Shown: positions 52,256-60,870, counted from the stretch's first letter. The stretch: DNA of 64,000 nucleotides from Slackia heliotrinireducens DSM 20476 (GCF_000023885.1 NC_013165.1:248001-312000), one strand, 5' to 3'. Numbers and translations: made by a program. The notes: generated by a model not told the origin, from the letters alone.

Positions 52256-53071
52256 ATGCGAAAAGCGCAGTTCATCACCATCGCGATTGCGGTCGCTTTG
52301 GCCTGCGCGTTGACCGTGTCCTGCTCGGGCGGCGAAACCCCGTCCCAGGCGACGGGCGAAGGCGCTTCGGCGGTCTCGTCAGGCGCGCAACCCTCGGCCG
52401 ACCTGGATATGGCGTCCTCGCGGACCCAGAGCGACTACCGCGACATATCCACCTATACCATTCGCATCCAGGATGTTCCCTATACGGGTGAAGCGCAAAA
52501 ACCCCAGGTAGAAGTGTATGTCGAAGGCCTGGCGGAGCTCGTCGAGGGTAAGGATTTCATGGTGGGTGAATACACCGACAACGTGGAGCCGGGCATGGCG
52601 ACGGTGGTCATCGTGGCCATGTCGCCGTACTACGGTGAGGTCGCGGGCCACTTTAACATCACCACGTCGCCAGACAGGCCCTATCCGGGTGCCGCCGATG
52701 GCTGGGTGCAGGACGGCGACAGCTACCAATTCATGAACGCCGCAGGTCAGCCCCTGGTTAACCAGTGGTGCGACGTGGACGGCAAAGTGTATTTCCTTGG
52801 GCCGGACGGGCGCATGGCCACGGGTTGGCTGGACTGGATGGGCGGCCGCTACTATCTGGACGAGAGCGGCGTTGCGGTCACCGGTTGGGAGGAAATCGAC
52901 GACGCGTGGTACTACTTCGACGATGCGGGCGCGATGGCGACCGACCGGTGGGTGGGCGACAGCTACCTGACCGAGTCGGGAGAGATGGCCACCGACACGT
53001 GGGTCGGCGATTCCTACGTCGACGAGGACGGCGTGTGGGACAGGACGAAAACCAAGGACGACGAGGACTGA
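52256..53071 (+). CDS. Lipoprotein with cell-wall-binding repeats
   Basis: A 271-residue exported protein. A lipobox (LTVSC, Cys at about 23) follows a hydrophobic signal. Residues about 60-140 form a beta-sandwich-like domain (YTIRIQDVPYTGEAQKPQVE). From about 155 on there are four or five aromatic Gly-Trp repeats (MATGWLDWMGGRYYLDESGV, VTGWEEIDDAWYYFDDAGAM) like choline/cell-wall-binding repeats. It is anchored to the membrane and may also contact wall polymers. The start follows GAAAGGG. Its plan parallels the protein at 59161. Confidence 0.82.
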   Translation: MRKAQFITIAIAVALACALTVSCSGGETPSQATGEGASAVSSGAQPSADLDMASSRTQSDYRDISTYTIRIQDVPYTGEAQKPQVEVYVEGLAELVEGKDFMVGEYTDNVEPGMATVVIVAMSPYYGEVAGHFNITTSPDRPYPGAADGWVQDGDSYQFMNAAGQPLVNQWCDVDGKVYFLGPDGRMATGWLDWMGGRYYLDESGVAVTGWEEIDDAWYYFDDAGAMATDRWVGDSYLTESGEMATDTWVGDSYVDEDGVWDRTKTKDDED

Positions 53072-53175
53072 TTCCCGCCGCATACCAGTGTCGCCAATAA
53101 GTTGGCGCATGGACGCATCCTGGGTGGCCAAGCCCCGCTGCGCATCGGTTTGCGCGAGTTAGGACACAACCATAC

Positions 53176-53196
53176 AAGCCCTGCGGTCAGGGCTTT
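53176..53196. terminator. Bidirectional terminator
   Basis: AAGCCCTG-CGGT-CAGGGCTT with short A/T flanks separates two convergent genes. Confidence 0.75.
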
Positions 53197-53229
53197 CTCA
53201 AATTTATTCAATACGATGCGTTACGATCG

Positions 53230-53670
53230 CTAGATGATGGTGGCAGCTTCCAGATAGGCGGTCTTGGTCCACTTCAGCTTGGAGATGATGGGGTCGGGGT
53301 CCGCGATCTCGGGGCAGCGCGACACGGCGTCGACGGCCTCGTTGAAAGACTGCATACGGATGTTTTCCCTGTCGGGGCCGACGGTCCATTCCTTATTGTC
53401 GGCGCGCTCGGCGATAAACTGGTCGGTGTACTGCTTGAACTCGTCTTCGCTGGCGAAGATGCCGGCCTTGTCGCGGATTTCGTGCAGCGCGTTCATGCCG
53501 GACTGCGCGTAGTCCAGGTACGTCTGGTGGACGAGCGACTCTTCGCTGTGCTGGGTGTCGGGCGAAACTTCCCAGCGGATGTCGTTTTTGATGTCCCAGA
53601 GGGCCACCCACGCTTTTGCGATTGCGTATTTGACGTCGTTCAGGGATGTGCTGTCGGCAGTTGCCATCAT
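53230..53670 (-). CDS. Hypothetical alpha-helical protein
   Basis: A 146-residue, acidic, mostly helical cytosolic protein (SLNDVKYAIAKAWVALWDIK, DKAGIFASEDEFKQYTDQFI) with no motif I recognise. Two ATGs in tandem (53670 and 53667) follow AAGGAG. It is monocistronic and convergent with the lipoprotein gene. Confidence 0.65.
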   Translation of the reverse strand: MMATADSTSLNDVKYAIAKAWVALWDIKNDIRWEVSPDTQHSEESLVHQTYLDYAQSGMNALHEIRDKAGIFASEDEFKQYTDQFIAERADNKEWTVGPDRENIRMQSFNEAVDAVSRCPEIADPDPIISKLKWTKTAYLEAATII

Positions 53671-54020
53671 CGGAGGCTCCTTCGTCGGGGGCGGGCGCAG
53701 CGGCTGCTGCTTTGGTTGCAGTACATGGGTCGAACTAGATACCAGTATACGGAAAAACCCCGTCCATATCAGGAAGGGTTATGTATCTGAATTCATATTA
53801 GGATATGTTGGCGGCAAACGGCGCTCCGCTGCGAAGGCGTCCAGCGCACGTAGCAGATTGCTGTGCCGTCATGGCGAGGTTGTCGACCATATGCCATGGG
53901 CGAGCTTTCCGGTGCCATTGGTTTCGTCGAGCAACATCTTCACGTTGCTTGAGTAAACCGTTTTCGAGCGCGCGCTTGAAGCGTACAATGGCGCTGCTAA
54001 AGACGGACGAGGAGGGTGCC
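53671..54020. other. Gene-free stretch, divergent leader
   Basis: The 350 bp between two divergent genes contain no convincing gene. A TACAAT -10-like box (about 53982) lies 35 bp before the plus-strand gene. CAACATCTTCACGTTG (53932-53947) is a minor dyad (outer CAAC/GTTG only). Confidence 0.4.
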
Positions 54021-54761
54021 ATGGCTGGGGCTAAGGGTAAGGTTGTTAAAATCGCTGCGGCAGGTGCAATCAAATATGGGCCTAAAGCTGTTGGCGTCGT
54101 CAAGAAAGCAGCAAAGAATCCGCAGGTCAGGGCTTTGGCTGGCAAGGTCGCCAAAGAGGTTGCGGAAAATCCGAGGCTCCGCAAGCAGGCCATCCAAGGA
54201 GCGGGCAAGGTTGCTCGCGGCGCGGCGGTGGCTGCCAAGGGCGCGGGCGTGATCGCTGTCGGCAAGGCTGGCATCGCGGCGGCCCGTGCGAAGGACAAGG
54301 GAGCCAAGGTAGGCGACGCCGCCAAGCAGCGCATGGCCGATGCCAAGGAGAAGCGCCAGGAGAAGAAGGCCGAAGCCGCAAAGGCCGAGCAAGCTATGGC
54401 GGTGATCGGCGCCGCAATAAAGATGACTGCAGCCGAGTTCGACGAGGCGTACGCTTCGCTAGGTCCATCGGTGAACCCGCTGGAAACGCCCGGATGCTAC
54501 GCGGTGTTCCTGCTGTCCAACCCCTTTAAGCCTGGCAAAGGCGGTTTTCGTTATGACGAAGTGTACGTGGGCGCCTCGGACAACATGGCCGAAGCTGTGC
54601 GCAGGCATTTCGAAGGCAAGGGCAACGTGGACCTGTATGCGGACCACAGGCACAAGCGGGACCTGCAATACCTGGCGTTTCTGCCGGGCTGCTCCGATAA
54701 ACGAGGCGACCTGATGGGGCTTCTGGGGTCGGATGACTCTTACAACGCCTACGACTGGTAG
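54021..54761 (+). CDS. Protein with basic Ala/Lys-rich N-terminus and GIY-YIG-like C-terminal domain
   Basis: A 246-residue protein in two parts. Residues 1 to about 125 are rich in Lys and Ala (KVVKIAAAGAIKYGPKAVGV, VKKAAKNPQVRALAGKVAKE), like histone H1-type DNA-binding tails. Residues about 150-246 read GCYAVFLLSN, then YDEVYVGASDNMAEAVRRHF and HKRDLQYLAFLP. The spacing of GCY and VYVG, with a following Arg, resembles a GIY-YIG nuclease core; a conserved metal Glu is not obvious. AGGAGG stands before the ATG. A DNA- or RNA-processing role is speculation. Confidence 0.6.
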   Translation: MAGAKGKVVKIAAAGAIKYGPKAVGVVKKAAKNPQVRALAGKVAKEVAENPRLRKQAIQGAGKVARGAAVAAKGAGVIAVGKAGIAAARAKDKGAKVGDAAKQRMADAKEKRQEKKAEAAKAEQAMAVIGAAIKMTAAEFDEAYASLGPSVNPLETPGCYAVFLLSNPFKPGKGGFRYDEVYVGASDNMAEAVRRHFEGKGNVDLYADHRHKRDLQYLAFLPGCSDKRGDLMGLLGSDDSYNAYDW

Positions 54762-54847
54762 TGGTCTCGCGCGTTTATTGACGCATTAGTATATATGTAA
54801 AACCAATATGGCGAAAACCGGCGGGTTTGCTCGTCGTGAGCCGTGGT

Positions 54848-55054
54848 GTGCAACGGGAATCCGAAAATCTGTGCACTTGAGGGGATAATCTGCCGAAAGC
54901 GGCCCCTCGAAGGCAGTTTTTCATGGGGTTGTCGCTGCTCCTCTCGACATAATCCCAGGTCGCGGAAATCGGACGATCCGTCCAAGGGCCGAAGAAGGGC
55001 CGAATCGCGCAGATTATCCCCTCAAGTGCGCACGAAATCGGATTCTCGTTGCAC
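54848..55054. repeat. Inverted-repeat element 4 with central CCCAGGTC
   Basis: The left arm 54848-54893 (GTGCAACGGGAATCCGAAAA, TGCACTTGAGGGGATAATCT) and right arm 55007-55054 (AGATTATCCCCTCAAGTGCG, ATCGGATTCTCGTTGCAC) are nearly exact inverse copies. CCCAGGTC at 54954-54961 is 3-10 bases from the centre. The right end meets the broken end of the LigB-type gene. Confidence 0.9.
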
Positions 55055-55439
55055 GGAGGAAGTACAGAGGGATGAACGTGGCGTGGTCCATGGGTGCGTT
55101 TCGCCATGCGCTGCCGTATACGGAGATGCTGGCATCGATGGCCGCGGCCTCAATGGCTTGCGCCAGCTGAACGTCGACGTTGCACTCAATGCGTTCGGGC
55201 GACCGGAACTGCCGCATGTTGCCTTCCAACCGCTCCATCTGGCAGATTGCGAACCCGTCGCGATATGCCGGCGCGTGCGGGCTGGATACGATGACCGTAT
55301 CGGGTGCAGTCTCGGCAATGTGGACTGCCACCTGGTGATATGCGTCGATGGTGCCCTGGATGCCCGCCTCTTGGCCGCATCCGACGGAAGGGATGATCAG
55401 CGGCGGGTGGGGCACGGCGTACGCTGCAACGATGGGCAT
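55014..55439 (-). pseudogene. Truncated AmmeMemoRadiSam/LigB-type extradiol dioxygenase gene
   Basis: The frame from the ATG at 55439 encodes the first 130 or so residues of a class III extradiol dioxygenase-like protein (MPIVAAYAVPHPPLIIPSVG, GTIDAYHQVAVHIAETAPDT, VIVSSPHAPAYRDGF). Family members are about 270 residues, often with an AMMECR1 domain behind. Homology ends at FIPLYFLR; the last dozen residues (ATRIRFRAHLRG) are encoded by the inverted-repeat element, whose edge is at 55054. The gene is therefore broken at the element. A decayed second copy lies at 58564. Confidence 0.8.
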
Positions 55440-55624
55440 AACGGCCTCCTTCGTTCGGCACGATTGCATGCTTTCTGCTTATCACGATGCGGAGCTGTGC
55501 GCAGCCCCCGGAGCCCAGGGGGTGAGCCGAAGTGTCGTCCAAGCAGGTGGGAAAGGCCGAACATTACGTGATTCGGTGCACTGGTTCGGGGTAAACTACA
55601 GACTAGCGAAGGGAGGTGCGAGCG

Positions 55625-56554
55625 ATGGCGAACGAGCAAAAACGTGGGCCGGCGATGCTGTTTTCAATGCAGATGTCCACCGTTATCTACGAGCATTTCA
55701 AGCGGTCATCGAGGTTTCTCCGCGTGCATTTCGGCCTTCGCTACAATGCGTTCACCATACTGTTGTGCCTTTTGGAAGCCCAGCGTCCTGCCGCGGTCGC
55801 CGAGCTTGCGGACTATTTGATGCTGAGCAAGAACACCGTGCTGTCGTTGCTTCTTGCCTTGGAAGACGATGGGCTTGTGGCGAAGACCGGACGTCCGAAT
55901 GACAATCGTTTCATGGAATGCACGCTCACGGACGAAGGTGTCGGCTTGGTGCGAAAGGCGTCGCGCGACGTGTCGGACATGCTGGCGAACACGTTTCTGG
56001 CATCGCTTCCCATGGACGAGTTCGCTCGTTTCAGCGACATCGATTCCGCCACGCGTGTGCTGCGCGGTCACGACGTACCGGGCTTCGGCGCCACGGCTCC
56101 TGGCACGGCGTCGATCGACAGCCGTGAATACCTGTTCCCATCGGGCCATTTTGTGGAATGGCATGTGCTGGTGGATCGCTGGAAGGCGTGCTTGCGGCGC
56201 CATTCGCCTCTATCGTTCGACGAATTCCGCATTCTCGACCTGGTGTCCTCGCGGGAGGGCATGACACTGGGCGAGGTGGCCGAAGGGCTGCAGCTGCAAA
56301 AAAGCGGGCTGAGCATATATAAAAGCCGTCTTGAGGAATCGGGTTTGCTGCAGTGCCGCCCCGACCCGTTCGACGGCCGCAGGACCGTCGTGCGATGCAC
56401 GGCAGAGAGCGCGCGAATGGTCGCCGAGCTGCGTACTCGGTTGGACGAGGTGACGCGCGCGGGACATGTAGGACTGTCGGAAACCGACGCCATTGTGCTT
56501 GACGCCTGGTATATGCGCATGTACAGCAATATGCGCACAACGGCGTCAGAATAG
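55625..56554 (+). CDS. Tandem MarR-type regulator
   Basis: A 309-residue protein holding two MarR-like winged-helix units in one chain: the first at about 15-140 (RPAAVAELADYLMLSKNTVL, GLVAKTGRPNDNRFMECTLT), the second at about 160-300 (GMTLGEVAEGLQLQKSGLSI, SRLEESGLLQCRPDPFDGRR). Normal MarR proteins are 140-160 residues and dimerise; this one may act as a pseudo-dimer. The ATG at 55625 follows GGGAGG. It precedes a flavoprotein reductase gene by 146 bp on the same strand and probably controls it. Confidence 0.85.
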   Translation: MANEQKRGPAMLFSMQMSTVIYEHFKRSSRFLRVHFGLRYNAFTILLCLLEAQRPAAVAELADYLMLSKNTVLSLLLALEDDGLVAKTGRPNDNRFMECTLTDEGVGLVRKASRDVSDMLANTFLASLPMDEFARFSDIDSATRVLRGHDVPGFGATAPGTASIDSREYLFPSGHFVEWHVLVDRWKACLRRHSPLSFDEFRILDLVSSREGMTLGEVAEGLQLQKSGLSIYKSRLEESGLLQCRPDPFDGRRTVVRCTAESARMVAELRTRLDEVTRAGHVGLSETDAIVLDAWYMRMYSNMRTTASE

Positions 56555-56700
56555 GCATATAACTGTAACTACTTTCAATCTAGATATTTGTAAATACGCA
56601 ATATGAACTGCGATAACAGTTTCGATACGATGAAATAGCTATAACTAAAATTCCCTCGTATCATGCGCGGCAACGAGCCAATCCGATAAAGGAGGGAATT

Positions 56701-58284
56701 ATGGGAACGTTTGAGATGAACCGTCGTAAATTCGTGGCCGGGTCTGCCGTTGCCGCGCTTGCCGCCATGGGGCTTGCGTCGTGCGCGCCTTCCGGCAATG
56801 CCGAGTCTGCACAGGACGAGGCGCCGTCGGCCCCCGCTGTGGAGCTGGACCCGAACGCCGAAGAGGTGGACGTGGTCGTCGTCGGTGCCGGCATTTCAGG
56901 TCTGGCTGCGTGCGTGCAGGCCGCTGAAAACGGCAACAGCGTCATCGTGCTGGAAAAGGGCGGTGCCGCCGGCGGCAATGGCGTGGGAACCGAAGGAATT
57001 TTCGCCGTGAACTCGAGCTTCCAGCAAGAGCAAGGCATTCAGATCAACCCCAGCGACATCGTTCACACCGAGCTGAGCGAATCTCAGTGGCGCAGCAGCG
57101 GGGCCCTGTGGCTCGACCTGGTGAGCAAGTCGGCCGACAACGTGGCCTGGCTGCAGGAAAAGGGCGTCGGCTTCAGCGGCGTGGTCGACAACTACCACGT
57201 GGGACTGTTCAACACCATGCATTGGTGGAAGGACAACGTGGGCGCCGTGGGCTATGTTCCGCCCATGCAGGCTGCAGCCGAAGGTTATGGCGTCGAATTC
57301 CGTTTCAATTCTCCGGCGAAGCAGCTCGTCATGGCCGATGGGGCTATTGCCGGCGTGGTGGTCGAAGGGCCCGAGGGCGAGTATCAGATCAAGGCCAAGG
57401 CGGTCATTCTGGCGTCGGGCGGCATTGGCGCGAATCCCGAGTACCTGAAGGAAACGGGGTGGACGCAGGAAAAGGTCGACGAGATGATGGTCGTCTGTTC
57501 GCCTAGCGTCGAAGGTGACGGCTACCGCATGGCACGCGAGGTCGGCGTGAAGAGCTTCCTGGCGAACGCGGCCATTCAGTCGTTCCAGGGCGTGCGCGCG
57601 TTCGGCAACGACGATACGGTGCCGTACAACAGCCCTCTGAACGGCGGAAACGGCTTGGTTGCGCTGGGTGGCGCCCTGTGGGTAGACCAGGATGCACACC
57701 GCTTCTGCGACGAGTCCATCGCTATGGTGTTCAACATGGCCGCGAATGCGACCGCATGCCTGGGCAACAAGGAGAATTACGCGATCTTCGATCAGGCCTA
57801 CATCGACGCGCTGGGTCTGGACGACCATGACCAGGAGATTCTTGATGCGGCTGTAGCTGGGTCCGATCCCGAAAGCGTGTTCTCGGCTGGCAGCGTTGCC
57901 GAGCTGGCCGATCATTTCGGGCTCGATGCCGACGTGCTGCAGGCGACGGTGGATCGTTACAACGAGCTCGTTGCTGCGGGTGCTGACACCGACCTGGGTA
58001 AAGATGCCGCATTCCTGGCGCCTATTGCCAAAGCACCATTCTATATCGCCAAAATTGTGAACAACATCGTGGTGGTAGACGGCGGCATCACTACCAACAT
58101 CCGCGCCGAGGCGCTCGACGAAGACATGAATCCCATTCCCGGTCTGTATGCGGTCGGTCTTGACGGGGCCATGCTGTGGCGCAACGTGTACACGCAGAAC
58201 ATGCCAGGCACGGCCGTGGGCAACAACGTGAATTCGGGCCGCAATGCGGCAAATGCGGCTCGCGATTACATCGCCGGTCTGTAG
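56701..58284 (+). CDS. Tat/lipoprotein fumarate-reductase-like flavoprotein
   Basis: A 527-residue FAD-dependent reductase of the fumarate reductase/succinate dehydrogenase flavoprotein class. It has a Tat motif (NRRKFVAGS) and a lipobox-like ASC at about residue 27, then the FAD site VDVVVVGAGISGLAACVQAA and GGAAGGNGVGTEG. The C-terminal GLYAVGLDGAMLWRNVY and GNNVNSGRNAANAARDY complete the FAD domain. There is no haem domain. Such proteins are abundant in Eggerthellaceae and reduce various organic acceptors; the substrate is unknown. AAAGGAGGGAATT precedes the ATG. Confidence 0.9.
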   Translation: MGTFEMNRRKFVAGSAVAALAAMGLASCAPSGNAESAQDEAPSAPAVELDPNAEEVDVVVVGAGISGLAACVQAAENGNSVIVLEKGGAAGGNGVGTEGIFAVNSSFQQEQGIQINPSDIVHTELSESQWRSSGALWLDLVSKSADNVAWLQEKGVGFSGVVDNYHVGLFNTMHWWKDNVGAVGYVPPMQAAAEGYGVEFRFNSPAKQLVMADGAIAGVVVEGPEGEYQIKAKAVILASGGIGANPEYLKETGWTQEKVDEMMVVCSPSVEGDGYRMAREVGVKSFLANAAIQSFQGVRAFGNDDTVPYNSPLNGGNGLVALGGALWVDQDAHRFCDESIAMVFNMAANATACLGNKENYAIFDQAYIDALGLDDHDQEILDAAVAGSDPESVFSAGSVAELADHFGLDADVLQATVDRYNELVAAGADTDLGKDAAFLAPIAKAPFYIAKIVNNIVVVDGGITTNIRAEALDEDMNPIPGLYAVGLDGAMLWRNVYTQNMPGTAVGNNVNSGRNAANAARDYIAGL

Positions 58285-58321
58285 CGGCACTCGGAAAACG
58301 AAACGCCCATCCCCTCCAAGA

Positions 58322-58360
58322 CGGCGGCGCCCCTGGGAAAACCTGGGGGCGCCGCCGTTT
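58322..58360 (+). terminator. Terminator after the flavoprotein gene
   Basis: CGGCGGCGCCCC pairs with GGGGCGCCGCCG (with inner TGG/CCTG) and is followed by TTT. Confidence 0.85.
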
Positions 58361-58563
58361 ACGCCTGTGAAAAGCAGCATGGAAGCCAAGCTGACAATGC
58401 ATTATCCGGTCTTTTGCGGGGCTTGCTCTGACAGCAACTTGTTTCCGACCGCTCCTGCGCATAGGGTGTGCTATAAGGAGCGCCTAATCGGATTATGCGG
58501 ATTCCCCACACGAGAGGAGGCCCGAGTAGGAATCCCTTTCAGGTTCGAGGCTTTCCCAACAAG

Positions 58564-58710
58564 CTAGTTCTTTGGTGCGGTTTCGGCAATACAGGGTGTG
58601 ACTTGGCAATATATATCGACAGTGTCCTGGACGCCCTTCTTCTGGTCGCATCTGATGGAAGGAGGTATTAACGGTAGGAGGGAAGTGGCATGTACAGCAA
58701 CGATGAGCAT
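58564..58710 (-). pseudogene. Decayed second LigB-type fragment
   Basis: The minus-strand frame (MLIVAVHATSLLPLIPPSIR, GVQDTVDIYCQVTPCIAETA, PKN-stop) is a degenerate copy of the N-terminus of the truncated gene at 55439. The DNA also matches, for example GTCGCATCTGATGGAAGG versus GCCGCATCCGACGGAAGG. Only about 48 codons remain. Confidence 0.7.
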
Positions 58711-59160
58711 GACGGTCACCTGAGAAATGGTCGAGAATGGCATCGTAGCTCGAGTATGTCTTTTATTAAACGTGGATGCTTCGAGCGTTGGCTCGAAGCC
58801 ATGCGCGGCGGGTCCTTTTCTAGGCAAGTGTTTTGGGAGCTGCCTGTAACGTTGCAAATAGGTATCTCGGCAAGACATTGTCACTTGATGAGATGAGTAC
58901 CGACAATGTTGGTTAGTCATATAGCAAAAAACGTCAATAAACATAAGGCGCAGCGCCGCGAAACCAGGACCGTCGCGGGGCGCCGCGGCAAGCAGGGTAT
59001 TCGGCCTTGCGGCTTTGAGCCACATGTCCCAAACCCTCGCGCCCGAAGGCGGATGCAACCGAAAAACGCCTGTTTGATGCCATAATGAAGATAGGTATTG
59101 ACGCAATGAGAACAACATAATCAACGTGTCGTCGATGGCTCGATTCGTAGGGAGGTTGCT
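58711..59160. other. Gene-free stretch
   Basis: About 450 bp with no convincing coding frame, no terminator and no clear repeat; base composition is somewhat lower in GC than the neighbours. The leader of the following gene carries GGGAGGTTGCT. Confidence 0.5.
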
Positions 59161-60294
59161 ATGAAACGACTGATTATGCTGCCCTTTACAGCAGCGATTG
59201 CACTTGCGTGCGCAACGGGTTTCGCCTATGCCGAAGAGGCCGTCGAACAGGAGGTGGCGGCCGACGACATTGTTGCGTCTGAGCAGGGCCTCGTCGAGCA
59301 AAACGCCGTCGAAGAGGCCGACGAGGCGGTCGTTGCCCAGGAGGCCGCCGCCGATGAAGCGGACGATGCCGTGCAGCCCCTTTCGAACACGTTTGACGGA
59401 TGCAGCTTCTACGTGGAGGGAGGTCCCTTCTACTTTACGGGAAATCCGGAGACTCCCATCATCTCTGTCGAGGGCCCTGGTGGCGAGGAGCTCGTAAACG
59501 GGAAAGACTTCGAGGTTGAGTACTCGATGGACCTGGGTCCTGGCGACGTGTATTACAGGGTCATCGGCCTCGGCTCCTATGAGGGCGCCAGCTATGAAGG
59601 TTATTTCTACGTCATTCCCACCGGAACGTATCCTTGGGACGCGATAGAACTAGAGAATGGCAAATGGCTGAAGAATTCCAAGGGCTGGTGGTATCGGTAT
59701 GATACCAGCGGGTGGGCCTGCGGCATATTCGCTTCCGAAAACGGGAAGATCTACTACTTCAACGATGCCGGGTATATGGTTACGGGGTGGCAGACCCTCA
59801 ACTACTCAGGTAACGACTACATGATCCTCGAAGGCGGCGATATCTATTTCGCGAGCAACGGCGCCATGCAGTTCAGATGGTCGAAGATCGGCGGTAAATG
59901 GTTCTACTTCGATTGGCCGACGGGCGTCGTGCAATACGATTGGCTGCGGATTGACTCCAACTGGTATTACATCGATTACAACAAGGGCATGCTGACCGGA
60001 TGGTCGAAGATCGGCGGCAAGTGGTATTACTTCAACAAGTCGGGTGTCATGAAGACCGGTTGGCTGAAATCCGGTAGCAATTGGTACTACCTGAAGAGCT
60101 CCGGCGCCATGGTCACCGGCTGGTACCAGGTCGGCTCGAAGTGGTATTACTTCAACAGCAGCGGCGTGATGCAGGCCAACAAATGGGTAGGCAACTACTA
60201 TCTGACCAGTTCAGGTGCTATGGCCACCAATACATGGATCGGCAACTACTACGTGGGCGCCGACGGCAAATGGGTCAAGGGCAAGACGAAGTAG
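59161..60294 (+). CDS. Secreted protein with cell-wall-binding repeats
   Basis: A 377-residue exported protein. The signal peptide ends at FAYA (24), followed by an acidic Ala/Glu linker (25-75) and a beta domain similar to that of the lipoprotein at 52256 (FEVEYSMDLGPGDVYYRVIG). Residues 164-375 are about ten aromatic repeats (TGWSKIGGKWYYFNKSGVMK, TGWLKSGSNWYYLKSSGAMV) of the choline/cell-wall-binding type. It has no catalytic domain, so an adhesin or wall-structural role is likely. GGGAGG precedes the start and a strong terminator follows. Confidence 0.88.
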   Translation: MKRLIMLPFTAAIALACATGFAYAEEAVEQEVAADDIVASEQGLVEQNAVEEADEAVVAQEAAADEADDAVQPLSNTFDGCSFYVEGGPFYFTGNPETPIISVEGPGGEELVNGKDFEVEYSMDLGPGDVYYRVIGLGSYEGASYEGYFYVIPTGTYPWDAIELENGKWLKNSKGWWYRYDTSGWACGIFASENGKIYYFNDAGYMVTGWQTLNYSGNDYMILEGGDIYFASNGAMQFRWSKIGGKWFYFDWPTGVVQYDWLRIDSNWYYIDYNKGMLTGWSKIGGKWYYFNKSGVMKTGWLKSGSNWYYLKSSGAMVTGWYQVGSKWYYFNSSGVMQANKWVGNYYLTSSGAMATNTWIGNYYVGADGKWVKGKTK

Positions 60295-60316
60295 GGCGAC
60301 GCGCATCGGATACGAC

Positions 60317-60349
60317 AAGGCCTGCAGCATTCACGCTGCGGGCCTTTTT
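60317..60349 (+). terminator. Terminator after the repeat protein
   Basis: AAGGCC-t-GCAGC pairs with GCTGC-g-GGCCTT and ends in TTTTT. Confidence 0.9.
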
Positions 60350-60536
60350 GCATCGGGAAGCGGTAGGTTGCGTTCGGCACATTCGGCATCTGCGGGTGAA
60401 AATGTGACCGATGGGGCACAAGCGTGACTATTGCATAAGCATAGATATTTTGATGCGTGAATAATCTTGAAAACCGCATGCCAGGGTGGTATTTTTTTGG
60501 TTGTCACGTTAATCCACGTCAAAAGGAGGTACGCCT

Positions 60537-60737
60537 ATGGCAACTGTAGAAGAGCTCGTTAAGCAGTACGAAACCGATAAGGATCTGCAGAATGAAATTG
60601 CGAAGATCCTTGCTGACGGCAAGGTTTCCGCCATGGAGTTCATCTCGTTCTGCAAGAAGCATGATGTAGCCATCTCCTTGGACGAACTGCCGAAGTATCT
60701 CGAGCAGGCAAAGGCTCTGGGCTTCAACATCAAGTAG
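60537..60737 (+). CDS. Small Nif11-like acidic protein
   Basis: A 66-residue protein with an optimal AAAAGGAGG ribosome site and its own terminator. The helical pattern VEELVKQYETDKDLQNEIAK, then FISFCKKHDVAISLDELPKY resembles the Nif11 leader-type domain, which serves as the leader of some ribosomally made peptides; here only one Cys is present and no core peptide, radical SAM or LanM partner is nearby. It may instead be a free-standing regulator. The TTTTTTT tract at 60491 marks the upstream end. Confidence 0.72.
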   Translation: MATVEELVKQYETDKDLQNEIAKILADGKVSAMEFISFCKKHDVAISLDELPKYLEQAKALGFNIK

Positions 60738-60765
60738 CATCCCGGCGCAGTTAGTTTTACGAGTG

Positions 60766-60795
60766 AGGGCGGTCCCGTCAGGGCCGCCCTTTTTA
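60766..60795 (+). terminator. Terminator after the Nif11-like gene
   Basis: GGGCGG and CCGCCC, with inner partial pairing, are followed by TTTTT. Confidence 0.85.
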
Positions 60796-60797
60796 TG

Positions 60798-60828
60798 TGG
60801 GACAAGGGGGACAGTCCCCTTTGTCCCA
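60798..60828. repeat. Palindromic repeat family A copy
   Basis: TGGGACAAGGGGGACAGTCC then CCTTTGTCCCA directly follows the terminator. Confidence 0.78.
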
Positions 60829-60870
60829 TCGGTTTACTATCTGGCGTGAAGGCGGAACGTGCCTATTGCG

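Noticed and set aside
51768-52313. Frame of 181 codons overlapping the small basic protein and the lipoprotein start
   Set aside because: Covers two other genes in a different frame and lacks a ribosome site at its start.
58690-58896. 68-codon plus-strand frame
   Set aside because: Lies partly over the decayed LigB fragment, has only a weak context and resembles nothing.
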